Program-made: the position numbers and the translations under genes
DNA from: Pseudomonas brassicacearum
GTDB lineage: Bacteria > Pseudomonadota > Gammaproteobacteria > Pseudomonadales > Pseudomonadaceae
Length of the DNA: 64,000 bases
Assembly (NCBI RefSeq): GCF_003732265.1
Contig: NZ_MOBK01000006.1
Location: forward strand, 620,001 to 684,000
Direction of reading: 5' to 3'
Part shown: in pieces, positions 15,841 through 25,451 of the stretch
Position numbering within the stretch: position 1 is the stretch's first letter
How the letters are laid out: each line of letters starts with the position of its first letter
The notes under the pieces: generated by a model
The model's database searches: none
What the model was told of the DNA's origin: nothing
What the model saw: the letters and a program-made list of their open reading frames with translations, nothing else

Positions 15841-17628
15841 ATGGCAGAAGCAGTCGCCGATAACGTTCCGGCCAAGGCCACTCCAATAGACGGCAAACCG
15901 CCGCTGTTCGGGTTGTCCTTCCTGGAAAACCTCTCCGAGATGACCATGCTGCGTCAGGTAGGCCTGTTGGTCGGCCTGGCTGCGAGCGTGGCGATTGGTT
16001 TTGCCGTGGTGCTGTGGTCGCAGCAGCCGGACTACCGGCCTCTGTACGGCAGCCTTGCCGGTATGGACGCCAAGCAGGTCATGGACACCCTGGCCTCCGC
16101 TGATATTCCCTACACCGTTGAACCGAACTCCGGTGCCTTGCTGGTCAAGGCCGATGATTTGTCCCGTGCGCGACTGAAACTCGCGGCGGCTGGTGTCACT
16201 CCCAGCGACGGCAACATCGGTTTTGAAATCCTCGACAAGGACCAGGGCCTCGGGACCAGCCAGTTCATGGAAGCGACCCGTTATCGTCGCGGCCTCGAAG
16301 GCGAACTGGCACGGACCATCTCCAGCCTGAACAACGTCAAGGGAGCCCGCGTGCACCTGGCGATTCCGAAAAGCTCGGTGTTCGTGCGTGATGAACGCAA
16401 GCCAAGCGCTTCGGTTCTGGTTGAACTTTATTCCGGTCGTTCGCTGGAACCGGGCCAGGTGATCGCGATCATCAACCTGGTCGCGACCAGTGTTCCCGAG
16501 CTGAGCAAATCGCAGATCACCGTCGTCGACCAGAAGGGCAACCTGCTGTCGGATCAGGCGGAGAACTCCGAGCTGACCATGGCCGGCAAGCAATTCGATT
16601 ACAGCCGCCGCATGGAAACCATGCTGACCCAGCGTGTGCACAACATCCTGCAACCAGTGCTGGGCAACGATCGCTATAAAGCCGAAGTGTCTGCCGATGT
16701 CGATTTCAGCGCCGTCGAGTCGACCTCCGAGCAGTTCAACCCGGATCAGCCGGCGTTGCGCAGCGAGCAGTCGGTCAACGAGCAACGCACCGCCAGCAAT
16801 GGCCCGCAAGGTGTGCCGGGTGCCTTGAGCAACCAGCCACCGTCGCCAGCCTCGGCACCACAAACCACCGGCGGCTCGACTGCCTCGGCCGGCATGGTGC
16901 AGCCAGGCCAGCCGTTGATCGATGCCAACGGTCAGCAAATCATGGACCCGGCCACCGGTCAGCCAATGCTGGCGCCGTACCCGGCGGACAAGCGTCAACA
17001 ATCCACCAAGAACTTCGAACTCGACCGTTCCATCAGCCACACCAAGCAGCAGCAGGGCCGATTGAATCGCCTGTCGGTGTCGGTGGTGGTCGACGATCAG
17101 GTCAAGGTCAACGCGGCTAACGGCGAAACCACCCGAGCGCCGTGGAGCGCCGACGAATTGGCGCGCTTCACTCGCCTGGTGCAAGACGCGGTCGGTTTCG
17201 ACGCCAGCCGTGGCGACAGCGTCAGCGTGATCAACATGCCGTTCTCCGCAGAGCGCGGTGAAGTGATTGCCGACATTCCGTTCTACTCGCAGCCGTGGTT
17301 CTGGGACATCGTCAAGCAAGTGCTGGGCGTCTTGTTCATCCTCGTGCTGGTGTTCGGCGTACTGCGTCCGGTGCTCAACAACATCACCGGTGGCGGCAAA
17401 GGCAAACAGCTGGCCGGCATCGGCAGCGACGTCGAGTTGGGTGGCATGGGCGGCCTGGACGGCGAACTGGCCAACGACCGCGTCAGCCTCGGCGGCCCGC
17501 AAAGCATCCTGCTGCCGAGCCCGAGCGAAGGCTATGACGCACAGTTGAATGCAATCAAGAGTCTGGTGGCAGAAGACCCGGGTCGCGTGGCCCAGGTCGT
17601 GAAAGAGTGGATTAACGCAGATGAGTGA
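15841..17628 (+). CDS. fliF: Flagellar MS-ring protein
   Basis: The 595-residue FliF forms the MS ring in the inner membrane. One membrane segment lies at about residues 40-60 and another at about 487-508; between them are the periplasmic ring-building motifs (from SQQPDYRPLYGSLAGMD, and the YscJ-like core TRYRRGLEGELARTISSL). A Pro/Ala/Gln-rich, probably disordered insert spans about 320-385. The C-terminal tail (LNAIKSLVAEDPGRVAQVVKEWI) binds FliG. It overlaps fliG by 8 nt. Confidence 0.96.
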   Translation: MAEAVADNVPAKATPIDGKPPLFGLSFLENLSEMTMLRQVGLLVGLAASVAIGFAVVLWSQQPDYRPLYGSLAGMDAKQVMDTLASADIPYTVEPNSGALLVKADDLSRARLKLAAAGVTPSDGNIGFEILDKDQGLGTSQFMEATRYRRGLEGELARTISSLNNVKGARVHLAIPKSSVFVRDERKPSASVLVELYSGRSLEPGQVIAIINLVATSVPELSKSQITVVDQKGNLLSDQAENSELTMAGKQFDYSRRMETMLTQRVHNILQPVLGNDRYKAEVSADVDFSAVESTSEQFNPDQPALRSEQSVNEQRTASNGPQGVPGALSNQPPSPASAPQTTGGSTASAGMVQPGQPLIDANGQQIMDPATGQPMLAPYPADKRQQSTKNFELDRSISHTKQQQGRLNRLSVSVVVDDQVKVNAANGETTRAPWSADELARFTRLVQDAVGFDASRGDSVSVINMPFSAERGEVIADIPFYSQPWFWDIVKQVLGVLFILVLVFGVLRPVLNNITGGGKGKQLAGIGSDVELGGMGGLDGELANDRVSLGGPQSILLPSPSEGYDAQLNAIKSLVAEDPGRVAQVVKEWINADE

Positions 17629-18640
17629 TAACCGAGCCGTTGCCGCCAAACTGACCAAGGTCGACAAAGCCGCGATTCTGCTGCTGTCCCTCGGTTCGAC
17701 CGATGCTGCCCAGGTGTTGCGCCACATGGGGCCTAAAGAGGTCCAGCGCGTGGGTGTAGCGATGGCCCAGATGGGCAACGTGCACCGCGAGCAAGTCGAA
17801 CAGGTCATGAGCGAGTTCGTCGACATCGTCGGCGACCAGACCAGCCTGGGCGTCGGCTCCGACGACTACGTGCGCAAAATGCTCACCCAGGCATTGGGCG
17901 AAGACAAGGCCAACGGCCTGATCGACCGCATCCTGCTGGGTGGCAACACCAGCGGCCTCGACAGCCTGAAGTGGATGGAACCGCGCGCCGTCGCCGACGT
18001 AATCCGTTACGAGCACCCACAGATCCAGGCCATCGTGGTCGCGTACCTCGACCCGGATCAGGCGGGCGAAGTGCTCGGCAACTTCGACCACAAGGTGCGC
18101 CTGGACATCATTCTGCGGGTCTCCTCGCTGAACACCGTGCAGCCAGCGGCCCTGAAAGAACTCAACCAGATTCTCGAGAAGCAGTTCTCCGGCAACTCGA
18201 ATGCCTCGCGCACCACCCTGGGTGGCATCAAGCGCGCGGCCGACATCATGAACTTCCTCGACAGCTCGATCGAAGGTCAACTGATGGACTCGATCCGCGA
18301 AGTCGACGAAGACCTGTCCGGTCAGATCGAAGACCTCATGTTCGTGTTCAACAACCTGTCCGATGTCGATGACCGCGGGATTCAGGCATTGCTGCGCGAA
18401 GTGTCTTCCGACGTGCTGGTGCTGGCCCTCAAGGGTTCGGACGAAGGCGTCAAGGAAAAGATCTTCAAGAACATGTCCAAACGGGCGGCCGAACTGTTGC
18501 GCGACGACCTCGAGGCCAAAGGCCCGGTGCGTGTCAGCGACGTGGAAACCGCGCAGAAAGAAATCCTCACCATTGCCCGCCGTATGGCCGAAGCCGGAGA
18601 AATCGTTCTCGGCGGGAAGGGCGGCGAAGAGATGATCTAA
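17621..18640 (+). CDS. fliG: Flagellar motor switch protein FliG
   Basis: The 339-residue FliG is the rotor protein that contacts the stator. The N-terminal FliF-binding region, the middle domain with EHPQ (YEHPQIQAIVVAYL) and the C-terminal torque domain with its charged ridge (DIEDLMFVFNNLSDVDDRGIQ-type segment) are all present. Length is normal. It starts inside the 3' end of fliF and is followed by fliH 7 nt after its stop. Confidence 0.96.
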   Translation: MSDNRAVAAKLTKVDKAAILLLSLGSTDAAQVLRHMGPKEVQRVGVAMAQMGNVHREQVEQVMSEFVDIVGDQTSLGVGSDDYVRKMLTQALGEDKANGLIDRILLGGNTSGLDSLKWMEPRAVADVIRYEHPQIQAIVVAYLDPDQAGEVLGNFDHKVRLDIILRVSSLNTVQPAALKELNQILEKQFSGNSNASRTTLGGIKRAADIMNFLDSSIEGQLMDSIREVDEDLSGQIEDLMFVFNNLSDVDDRGIQALLREVSSDVLVLALKGSDEGVKEKIFKNMSKRAAELLRDDLEAKGPVRVSDVETAQKEILTIARRMAEAGEIVLGGKGGEEMI

Positions 18641-18647
18641 GGTCACT

Positions 18648-19457
18648 ATGTCGTCCAAACATGATGAGTCCCAGACCGACCTGATTCGCGGCAAGCACGT
18701 TGCCGGCTTCGACGTCTGGGCGCTGCCCAGTTTCGACCCTTTCGTCCCGGAACCCGAGCCAGAACCTGAGCCCGAGCCGCCGGAGATGGAAGAAGTGCCG
18801 CTGGACGAAGTCCAGCCACTGACCCTCGAAGAACTCGAAGCGATTCGCCAGGAAGCCTACAACGAAGGCTTCGCCGTGGGCGAGAAAGAAGGTTTCCACA
18901 GCACCACGCTCAAGGTTCGCCAGGAAGCCGAAGCAGCGCTGGCGCCGAAGATTGCCGGTCTTGAGCAGTTGATGGTCAATCTTTTTGAACCCATCGCGGA
19001 GCAGGACACCTTCATTGAACGATCCATGGTCGATCTTGTGCAGCACATCACCAAACAGGTGATCCAGCGCGAACTGGCCATCGACTCGACGCAGATCGAA
19101 CACGTCATGCGTGAGGCGCTCAAGCTCCTGCCGCTGGGCGTGGGCAATGTGCGCCTGTACATCAATCCGCAGGACTTCGAGCAAGTCAAAGCCCTGCGCG
19201 AACGCCACGAAGAAACCTGGCGCATCGTTGAAGACGAGTCGCTGTTGCCCGGCGGATGCCGGGTAGAAACCGAACACAGCCGTATCGACGCCACCGTCGA
19301 AACCCGTATCGCCCAAGTGATGGCCAAGCTGCTCGATCAGTTGCACGATCAGGCGCTGCACCCGTCTGCGCCGGATCTGCACCTGGAACTGCCGGTCGAT
19401 GAAAAGCCTGCTGTTGCGCCAGTCAAAACGGAACTGGACGTCTCTGATGCGCCTTGA
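18648..19457 (+). CDS. fliH: Flagellar assembly protein FliH
   Basis: The 269-residue FliH regulates the export ATPase FliI and tethers it to the switch. The N-terminus has an (EP)n tract at about residues 33-45 ([16 protein letters not shown]), typical of pseudomonad FliH. The glycine-repeat helix of the family ([12 protein letters not shown]) follows, then the FliI-binding C-terminal domain. The last 11 nt overlap the start of fliI. Confidence 0.93.
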   Translation: MSSKHDESQTDLIRGKHVAGFDVWALPSFDPFVPEPEPEPEPEPPEMEEVPLDEVQPLTLEELEAIRQEAYNEGFAVGEKEGFHSTTLKVRQEAEAALAPKIAGLEQLMVNLFEPIAEQDTFIERSMVDLVQHITKQVIQRELAIDSTQIEHVMREALKLLPLGVGNVRLYINPQDFEQVKALRERHEETWRIVEDESLLPGGCRVETEHSRIDATVETRIAQVMAKLLDQLHDQALHPSAPDLHLELPVDEKPAVAPVKTELDVSDAP

Positions 19458-20805
19458 CCGCACCAGCTTCGCCAAACGCCTGGGCGGTTACGCCGAGGCC
19501 ACGGAGCTGGCCGGCGCACCGATCCTTGAAGGGCGCTTGCTGCGCATGGTCGGCCTGACCCTCGAAGCCGAAGGCTTGCGCGCCGCCATGGGCAGTCGCT
19601 GCATGGTCATCAACGACGACAGCTACCACCCGGTGCAGGTCGAAGCCGAGGTGATGGGTTTCTCCGGCAGCAAAGTGTTCCTGATGCCCGTTGGCAGCGT
19701 TGCGGGTATTGCGCCCGGTGCCCGTGTGGTTCCGCTGGCCGACACCGGCCGCTTGCCAATGGGCATGAGCATGCTCGGTCGGGTGCTGGATGGCGCCGGT
19801 CGTGCGCTGGACGGCAAGGGCGGGATGAAAGCCGAAGACTGGGTGCCGATGGACGGCCCCACCATCAACCCGCTCAAGCGCGAGCCGATCAGCGAACCGC
19901 TGGACGTCGGCATTCGTACGATCAACGGGTTGTTGACGGTCGGTCGCGGTCAGCGGCTCGGGCTGTTCGCCGGTACCGGTGTGGGTAAATCGGTGCTGCT
20001 GGGCATGATGACGCGCTTCACCGAGGCCGACATTATCGTCGTCGGGCTGATCGGTGAGCGGGGTCGTGAAGTTAAAGAATTCATCGAGCACATCCTCGGT
20101 GAAGAAGGGCTCAAGCGTTCCGTGGTCGTGGCGTCGCCAGCGGACGATGCGCCGTTGATGCGTCTGCGCGCGGCGATGTACTGCACGCGTATCGCCGAAT
20201 ATTTCCGCGACAAGGGCAAGAACGTCCTGTTGCTCATGGATTCCCTGACCCGTTTCGCCCAGGCCCAGCGGGAAATCGCCTTGGCCATCGGCGAACCGCC
20301 GGCCACCAAGGGTTATCCGCCGTCGGTATTCGCCAAGTTGCCAAAACTGGTGGAGCGCGCCGGTAACGCCGAGAAGGGCGGTGGTTCGATCACGGCGTTC
20401 TACACCGTGTTGTCCGAAGGCGATGACCAGCAGGACCCGATTGCCGATGCCGCGCGAGGCGTGCTCGACGGCCATATCGTGTTGTCCCGGCGTCTGGCGG
20501 AAGAAGGTCATTACCCGGCCATCGATATCGAAGCGTCCATCAGCCGGGTCATGCCGTCGGTGGTCAGTCCTGAGCACATGGCCCGTGCGCAGATGTTCAA
20601 GCAATACTGGTCACGTTATCAGCAGAGTCGCGACTTGATCAGCGTCGGCGCGTATGTGCCGGGCGGTGATCGTGAAACCGACACGGCGATCTCCCTCCAG
20701 CCAGCCATGGTCACTTACCTGCGTCAGGGTTTGAACGACAACATTGGCATGGGCGCCAGCGTCAACCATCTCGCTTCTATCTTCGCCCCTGCAGCAGGCG
20801 GCTAA
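19447..20805 (+). CDS. fliI: Flagellum-specific export ATPase
   Basis: The 452-residue FliI is the F1-beta-like ATPase of the flagellar type III export apparatus. Walker A GTGVGKSV lies at about residue 175, Walker B is in [19 protein letters not shown], and the family segment [18 protein letters not shown] follows. ATG 19447 ([12 protein letters not shown]) is chosen over 19399, which would add 16 residues reading into the fliH end and has no family match. fliJ starts 6 nt after the stop. Confidence 0.95.
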   Translation: MRLDRTSFAKRLGGYAEATELAGAPILEGRLLRMVGLTLEAEGLRAAMGSRCMVINDDSYHPVQVEAEVMGFSGSKVFLMPVGSVAGIAPGARVVPLADTGRLPMGMSMLGRVLDGAGRALDGKGGMKAEDWVPMDGPTINPLKREPISEPLDVGIRTINGLLTVGRGQRLGLFAGTGVGKSVLLGMMTRFTEADIIVVGLIGERGREVKEFIEHILGEEGLKRSVVVASPADDAPLMRLRAAMYCTRIAEYFRDKGKNVLLLMDSLTRFAQAQREIALAIGEPPATKGYPPSVFAKLPKLVERAGNAEKGGGSITAFYTVLSEGDDQQDPIADAARGVLDGHIVLSRRLAEEGHYPAIDIEASISRVMPSVVSPEHMARAQMFKQYWSRYQQSRDLISVGAYVPGGDRETDTAISLQPAMVTYLRQGLNDNIGMGASVNHLASIFAPAAGG

Positions 20806-20811
20806 CCGGCC

Positions 20812-21261
20812 ATGGCACTGAGCCGAGCCGCGCGCCTGGCACCCGTGGTGGAGATGGCCGAAAAGGCCGAGAAAGCCGCGGTCATGCGCCTCGGGCATTT
20901 TCAGGGTCAGGTGCGTGTCGCGGAAAGCAAGCTCGCCGACCTTGAAGCCTTCCGCCTCGAATACCAGGAACAATGGATCGTGCGCGGCAGCAGTGGCGTT
21001 TCCGGCCAGTGGTTGCTGGGGTATCAGGGCTTCCTGGCGCAACTCGGTACGGCCATCGATCAACAGCGGCAGAGCCTGAATTGGCATCAAAACAACCTGA
21101 ACAAGGCGCGCGATACCTGGCAGCAGGCGTTCGCCCGTGTCGAAGGCCTGCGAAAACTGGTACAACGCTACATGGACGAGGCACGGCAGCTGGAGGACAA
21201 GCGCGAGCAGAAATTGCTCGATGAGTTGTCGCAGCGCTTGCCCAGACATGATCCGTATTGA
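20812..21261 (+). CDS. fliJ: Flagellar export protein FliJ
   Basis: The 149-residue FliJ is a coiled-coil protein that works as the central stalk of the FliI ATPase and helps deliver substrates. It is highly charged and helical throughout (VVEMAEKAEKAAVMRLGHFQ; YMDEARQLEDKREQKLLDEL). It is the last gene of the fliE operon; an 81-nt gap without a clear sigma-54 or sigma-28 promoter follows. Confidence 0.92.
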   Translation: MALSRAARLAPVVEMAEKAEKAAVMRLGHFQGQVRVAESKLADLEAFRLEYQEQWIVRGSSGVSGQWLLGYQGFLAQLGTAIDQQRQSLNWHQNNLNKARDTWQQAFARVEGLRKLVQRYMDEARQLEDKREQKLLDELSQRLPRHDPY

Positions 21262-21342
21262 ACAATCGTCGGGCCTTGCTCCCCTTCCAACCAAGTGCTA
21301 AACCTTGTACAGCACGTTAGCCAATGACAAGGAAGCCGTTAA

Positions 21343-21642
21343 ATGTCAGTCAATGCAGAAGTATCCCAGGATGGGAAAAAGCTCACGATTTCGGTCAAGG
21401 GGCGCTTCGATTTCGCCAAGCATCAGGAATTTCGTGAGTCCTACGAGGACAAGAACCTCTCGGCGGTCGTGGTCGACTTGAGAGAAGCGACCTACCTCGA
21501 CAGCTCGGCGCTGGGCATGTTGCTCCTCTTGCGGGATCACGCCGGGGGTGACAACTCCGATATTCGCGTGGTCAACAGCAGTTCGGACGTGAGGAAAATC
21601 CTCGCCATCTCCAATTTCGACAAGCTGTTCGACATCACTTGA
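21343..21642 (+). CDS. hsbA: STAS-domain anti-sigma factor antagonist (HsbA type)
   Basis: The 99-residue protein is a single STAS domain. The phosphorylation-loop motif YLDSSALGMLLLL places the modified serine at Ser54/Ser55. In P. aeruginosa HsbA switches, depending on phosphorylation by HsbR, between binding the anti-sigma factor FlgM and a diguanylate cyclase, and so links swimming and biofilm formation. AAGGAAG precedes ATG 21343. The order hsbA, hsbR, hptB is the same as in P. aeruginosa, which supports the symbol. Confidence 0.85.
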   Translation: MSVNAEVSQDGKKLTISVKGRFDFAKHQEFRESYEDKNLSAVVVDLREATYLDSSALGMLLLLRDHAGGDNSDIRVVNSSSDVRKILAISNFDKLFDIT

Positions 21643-23351
21643 CTGCCGTGCAGTCACTCGAACCCCTGACGATCCTCATCGCCGAAGACAGCGCGGCCGA
21701 TCGCATGCTGCTGTCGAGCATCGTCCGCCGCCAGGGCCATAACGTGCTGACCGCCGCCAATGGTGCCGAGGCGGTCGAAACGTTCCGTCAGCAGCAACCG
21801 CATCTGGTGTTGATGGACGCGATGATGCCGGTGATGGACGGTTTCGAGGCGGCCCGGCAGATCAAGCTGCTCGCCGGGGAAACCCTGGTGCCTATCATTT
21901 TCCTGACCTCGCTCACCGAAAGCGAAGCCCTGGCCCGATGCCTGGAAGCCGGCGGCGACGATTTTCTGGCAAAGCCCTATAACCCGGTGATCCTGGCCGC
22001 CAAGATCAAGGCGATGGATCGCTTGCGCCGCTTGCAGGCCACCGTGTTGCAGCAACGCGACCTGATCGCCAGGCATCATGACTATCTGCTCAATGAACAG
22101 CGGGTGGCGAAGGCTGTTTTCGACAAGGTCGCGCATTCCGGCTGCCTGAGTGCGCCGAACATCCGCTACCTGCAATCGCCCTATGCGCTGTTCAACGGTG
22201 ACCTGCTGTTGGCGGCCTTTACCCCGGCGGGCGACATGCACGTGCTGCTGGGGGATTTCACCGGCCACGGTTTGCCCGCGGCGGTGGGCGCCATGCCATT
22301 GGCCGAAGTCTTCTATGGCATGACCGCCAAGGGCTACGGGCTGTCCGAAACCCTGCGCGAGATGAACGCCAAGCTCAAACGCATCCTGCCGGTGGACATG
22401 TTCTGTTGCGCAACCTTGCTGAGCCTGAGTTTTCAGCGACGCTCGGTAGAGGTCTGGAATGGCGGAATGCCGGATGGTTATCTGCATTCCATCGCCACGG
22501 GTGAGCGCAAGCCGCTGACCGCCCGGCACCTGCCGCTGGGGGTGCTGAGCCCGCAAACGTTCAATGACCGCACCGAAGTGTTCCCGATGGCCATCGGGGA
22601 TCGCGTGTTCCTGTTGTCTGACGGGGTCATCGACACGTGCGATGGCAACGAACAATTGTTTGGCGTGGGCCGGTTGCAGCAGGTGTTTGCCGCCAATCGT
22701 CAGCCTGATGCGCTGTTCGGCGAAATCGAACAGGCCCTGCGCGATTTTGGCGGTGAGGCCCGCGATGACGTGAGCATGGTCGAGGTCAGCCTGCTGGAGG
22801 CGACGCAACTGACCCCGCCGGCGCTGGTGTACTCCGACAGTGGCCAGTCCTGCCCACTGGACTGGTCGCTGAATTTCGAGTTTCGCGCCGAGACCCTCAA
22901 GCGCTTTAATCCGCTGCCGTATCTTTTGCAGTTACTGCTTGAGGTCCACGGGTTGCGGGCTCAAAGCGGCGCGCTCTACAGTGTGCTCGCCGAACTGTAT
23001 TCCAATGCGCTGGAGCACGGCGTGCTGGGGCTGGACTCAAGCCTCAAGCGCGATGCATCGGGTTTTGCACGCTACTACCAGCAACGCAATGAGCGGATGG
23101 AGGCGTTGCAGGACGGTTTTGTGCGGGTGCATTTGCAGGTCACGCCAGAAGGCAGCGGCGGTTGCCTGGTCATTTGGGTTGAAGACAGTGGCCAGGGATT
23201 TGACGTGGCGCGTGTACTGGATCGGCCCCTTGATGGCATCCGTCTGTCGGGGCGTGGAATCAGCCTCGTCCGCCAGTTGAGTCGTAACGCGAGCTGGTCC
23301 GACGATGGTCGCAGTGCGCGCGTAGAGTTTTTCTGGGAGGCTCTGGCATAA
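21639..23351 (+). CDS. hsbR: HsbR-type response regulator phosphatase/kinase
   Basis: The 570-residue protein has three parts: a receiver (residues about 10-130) with phosphoacceptor Asp60 in LVLMDAMMPVMDG, a SpoIIE/PP2C phosphatase domain (about 180-380; GDFTGHGLPAAVGAM, VFLLSDGVIDT) and a C-terminal HATPase-type serine kinase domain (about 415-568; LAELYSNALEHGVLGL, VEDSGQGFD). It controls HsbA phosphorylation and receives phosphate from HptB. The start is a TTG overlapping the hsbA stop (TTGA); an in-frame GTG at 21648 is an alternative. Confidence 0.88.
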   Translation: MTAVQSLEPLTILIAEDSAADRMLLSSIVRRQGHNVLTAANGAEAVETFRQQQPHLVLMDAMMPVMDGFEAARQIKLLAGETLVPIIFLTSLTESEALARCLEAGGDDFLAKPYNPVILAAKIKAMDRLRRLQATVLQQRDLIARHHDYLLNEQRVAKAVFDKVAHSGCLSAPNIRYLQSPYALFNGDLLLAAFTPAGDMHVLLGDFTGHGLPAAVGAMPLAEVFYGMTAKGYGLSETLREMNAKLKRILPVDMFCCATLLSLSFQRRSVEVWNGGMPDGYLHSIATGERKPLTARHLPLGVLSPQTFNDRTEVFPMAIGDRVFLLSDGVIDTCDGNEQLFGVGRLQQVFAANRQPDALFGEIEQALRDFGGEARDDVSMVEVSLLEATQLTPPALVYSDSGQSCPLDWSLNFEFRAETLKRFNPLPYLLQLLLEVHGLRAQSGALYSVLAELYSNALEHGVLGLDSSLKRDASGFARYYQQRNERMEALQDGFVRVHLQVTPEGSGGCLVIWVEDSGQGFDVARVLDRPLDGIRLSGRGISLVRQLSRNASWSDDGRSARVEFFWEALA

Positions 23352-23381
23352 TTCACCCATTCTTGATCAAGGAGTGAGCAA

Positions 23382-23729
23382 GTGGCTGACACACATCTGG
23401 ACCAAAACGTGCTGAGCGCGTTGCAGGAAGTGATGGAGGATGAGTATCCGGAGCTACTGGATACGTTCATTCGCGACTCCGAAGCGCGTTTGCATCTTCT
23501 GCAAAACTCTGCCGATGCCGTGCAACTCATGGAGGCTGCCCACAGTTTCAAAGGCAGCAGCAGCAATATGGGCGCCATTCGCCTGGCTGAGTTGTGCCAT
23601 GAGCTGGAACAGCGCGCCAAGCAAAAAAGTCTCACGGGCATTAAAAAACTGGTGGGGGAAATCGACGGCGAATTCGCCATTGTCCGCCCGCTTTACGAGG
23701 CGGAAAAACAGCGTTCTCTCTCCGAGTAA
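23382..23729 (+). CDS. hptB: Histidine phosphotransfer protein HptB
   Basis: The 115-residue single-domain Hpt protein carries phosphoacceptor His54 in AAHSFKGSSSNMGA. In P. aeruginosa HptB relays phosphate from several hybrid kinases to HsbR. It starts at GTG 23382 with AAGGAG 7 nt upstream, 30 nt after hsbR. The fliK sigma-54 promoter lies in the following gap. Confidence 0.9.
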   Translation: MADTHLDQNVLSALQEVMEDEYPELLDTFIRDSEARLHLLQNSADAVQLMEAAHSFKGSSSNMGAIRLAELCHELEQRAKQKSLTGIKKLVGEIDGEFAIVRPLYEAEKQRSLSE

Positions 23730-23768
23730 CCTGACCATCCGGCACTTTTAGTGCCGGACTGGTAAAAC

Positions 23769-23784
23769 TGGCTCGACCCTTGCA
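23769..23784 (+). promoter_or_regulatory. Sigma-54 promoter of fliK
   Basis: TGGCTCGACCCTTGCA has GG (23770-23771) and GC (23782-23783) 10 nt apart, about 51 nt before fliK. It matches the -24/-12 consensus except for one base in the -24 element. Confidence 0.8.
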
Positions 23785-23834
23785 GTCATCTCGCTCAACT
23801 GTACCTACGATCCCAGTGCAGCGGAGACCGTTTT

Positions 23835-25226
23835 ATGCCCGTTACCCCCAATTCACTTCTTCAGGCCAACACTGCGGCCAAGACATCTGCCGCGTCCGCC
23901 AATACCCCGGCGGTGGCTGCCGAGTCTGGGGACAAGGCGTCCAGCTTCGCTGAGGTTTACGCCAATCAGGCTCAGGACAAGCCCGCTGTAGTCGCTGATA
24001 AATCGGCCAAACCGGCGACTGACAATGCGCCACAAGGCACTGCAAAGACAGACGTCAGCAGCGATAAGGCTGCCGCCCCGGAACCTGCGGTTGCCGATAG
24101 CGGCAATTCCTTGCCCGCCGATAAACCGGCGCCGGTCGAGGAGGATGTGGTCGCCGATGTTCTCGCGCCGGATACCCCCGAGACGCCGGTGGTCGACACC
24201 GCGCCAGTCGATCCAAGTCTCGATCCGTCCCTTGATCCTGCCTTGATGGCGGCCGTGCAGCCGGTGATCACGGTCCCGGTCGAGCCAGTTGCTCCGGTTG
24301 TTGCCACAGCGCAACCGCAAGTCGCATCACCCGTTGCGGCGGCCATGGCTGCCGCACCTGCGCAAACGGTTCCTGCGCCAGCCAGCCCGACTGCCGAAAG
24401 TGATTTCGATCCTGAAGCCGATCCGCTCGATGCCTTGCCGGCAGTGCGCCTGGCCATGGAACAAAGCGGCCACGTTTCCGCGTCCAGCCAGTCTCAGCCA
24501 AAAGCCTCCCCGGTTCAGGCCCAGGCTGACGGCGAACTGACCTCGGCGCAGAACTTTACCGCCGGCATGGCGAGTATGCTCGACGTGCAAGCCGACAAGG
24601 ACAGCACCAGTCAGGGTGGCGAGAAAGCGTTCAGCGGTCTGATTGATGACGGCCTGAAAGACCTGAAATCCGCCAGCAGCGATACCCGTGTCGATGACTT
24701 CGCCAACCGTCTGGCGGCATTGACTCAAGCGGCCACGCCGAAAACAGCCAATGCGTTGCCGGTGAATCAGCCGATCGCCATGCACCAGAGTGGCTGGACC
24801 GAAGAAGTGGTCAACCGGGTCATGTACCTCTCCAGCGCCAATCTCAAGGCGGCCGACATTCAGTTGCAACCGGCCGAATTGGGTCGTCTGGATATCCGGG
24901 TGAACATGGTTCCGGATCAGCAGACCCAAGTTACGTTCATGAGCGCCCATCCAAGCGTTCGCGAAGCACTGGACAGCCAGATGCATCGCCTGCGTGACAT
25001 GTTCACCCAGCAGGGCATGGGGCAGGTCGACGTCAACGTGTCCGACCAGTCGCGTGGCGGGCAAGGACAGGGCCAGGAGCAGGCGCAGCAGGGGCAGGGT
25101 GGTCGCACCAATGCCGCTGGTGGTCGCGTGGACTCAATGGATGAAGAGCTTGCACCGACGGTGGCTGAAGTGGCGCAAGCCGCTACCAGCGTGATTGGCA
25201 CCAGCGCCGTCGACTACTACGCCTGA
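23835..25226 (+). CDS. fliK: Flagellar hook-length control protein FliK
   Basis: The 463-residue FliK measures hook length and triggers the export switch through FlhB. The N-terminal two-thirds is Ala/Pro/Val-rich and probably disordered, with a short DPSLDPSLDP repeat near residue 127. The conserved C-terminal domain (about 325-420) contains LQPAELGRLDIRVNMVPDQQ and the family segment HPSVREALDSQMHRLRDMF. A Gln/Gly-rich tail follows. It has its own sigma-54 promoter, and REP sequences separate it from fliL. Confidence 0.93.
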   Translation: MPVTPNSLLQANTAAKTSAASANTPAVAAESGDKASSFAEVYANQAQDKPAVVADKSAKPATDNAPQGTAKTDVSSDKAAAPEPAVADSGNSLPADKPAPVEEDVVADVLAPDTPETPVVDTAPVDPSLDPSLDPALMAAVQPVITVPVEPVAPVVATAQPQVASPVAAAMAAAPAQTVPAPASPTAESDFDPEADPLDALPAVRLAMEQSGHVSASSQSQPKASPVQAQADGELTSAQNFTAGMASMLDVQADKDSTSQGGEKAFSGLIDDGLKDLKSASSDTRVDDFANRLAALTQAATPKTANALPVNQPIAMHQSGWTEEVVNRVMYLSSANLKAADIQLQPAELGRLDIRVNMVPDQQTQVTFMSAHPSVREALDSQMHRLRDMFTQQGMGQVDVNVSDQSRGGQGQGQEQAQQGQGGRTNAAGGRVDSMDEELAPTVAEVAQAATSVIGTSAVDYYA

Positions 25227-25244
25227 TAAAAACGCAAAACCCCT

Positions 25245-25334
25245 TGTGGGAGAGGGCTTGCTCGTGAATGCGGTCTGGAGTTCAACAGTAATGTTGGCTG
25301 ACACACCGCTTTCGCGAGCAAGCCCGCTCCCACA
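25245..25334. repeat. REP inverted pair between fliK and fliL
   Basis: Two units in opposite orientation (25245-25267 and 25312-25334) share the TGTGGGAG...GCTTGCTCG-type core. The left copy carries changes from the usual sequence (AGAGGGCTTGCTCGTGA). Confidence 0.85.
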
Positions 25335-25385
25335 TTTGATTTGTGGTGTCCCTGAAATCCCCGCCCAGCGCTCTCCCGACACTTC

Positions 25386-25401
25386 TGGCATAACACTTGC
25401 T
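25386..25401 (+). promoter_or_regulatory. Sigma-54 promoter of fliLMNOPQR-flhB
   Basis: TGGCATAACACTTGCT has GG (25387-25388) and GC (25399-25400) 10 nt apart, 51 nt before fliL. The leader has GTGAAAA at 25421, one base different from the GTCAAAA motif of fliE and flhA but at a shorter distance. Confidence 0.85.
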
Positions 25402-25451
25402 CTTGCCTTGCCGTGCGACTGTGAAAACCCGAATAGTGACGGATTATTGGC

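Noticed and set aside
15823..17826. A 667-codon open frame antisense to fliF
   Set aside because: Same reason: it is the antisense shadow of fliF and fliG, with no ribosome site or domain.
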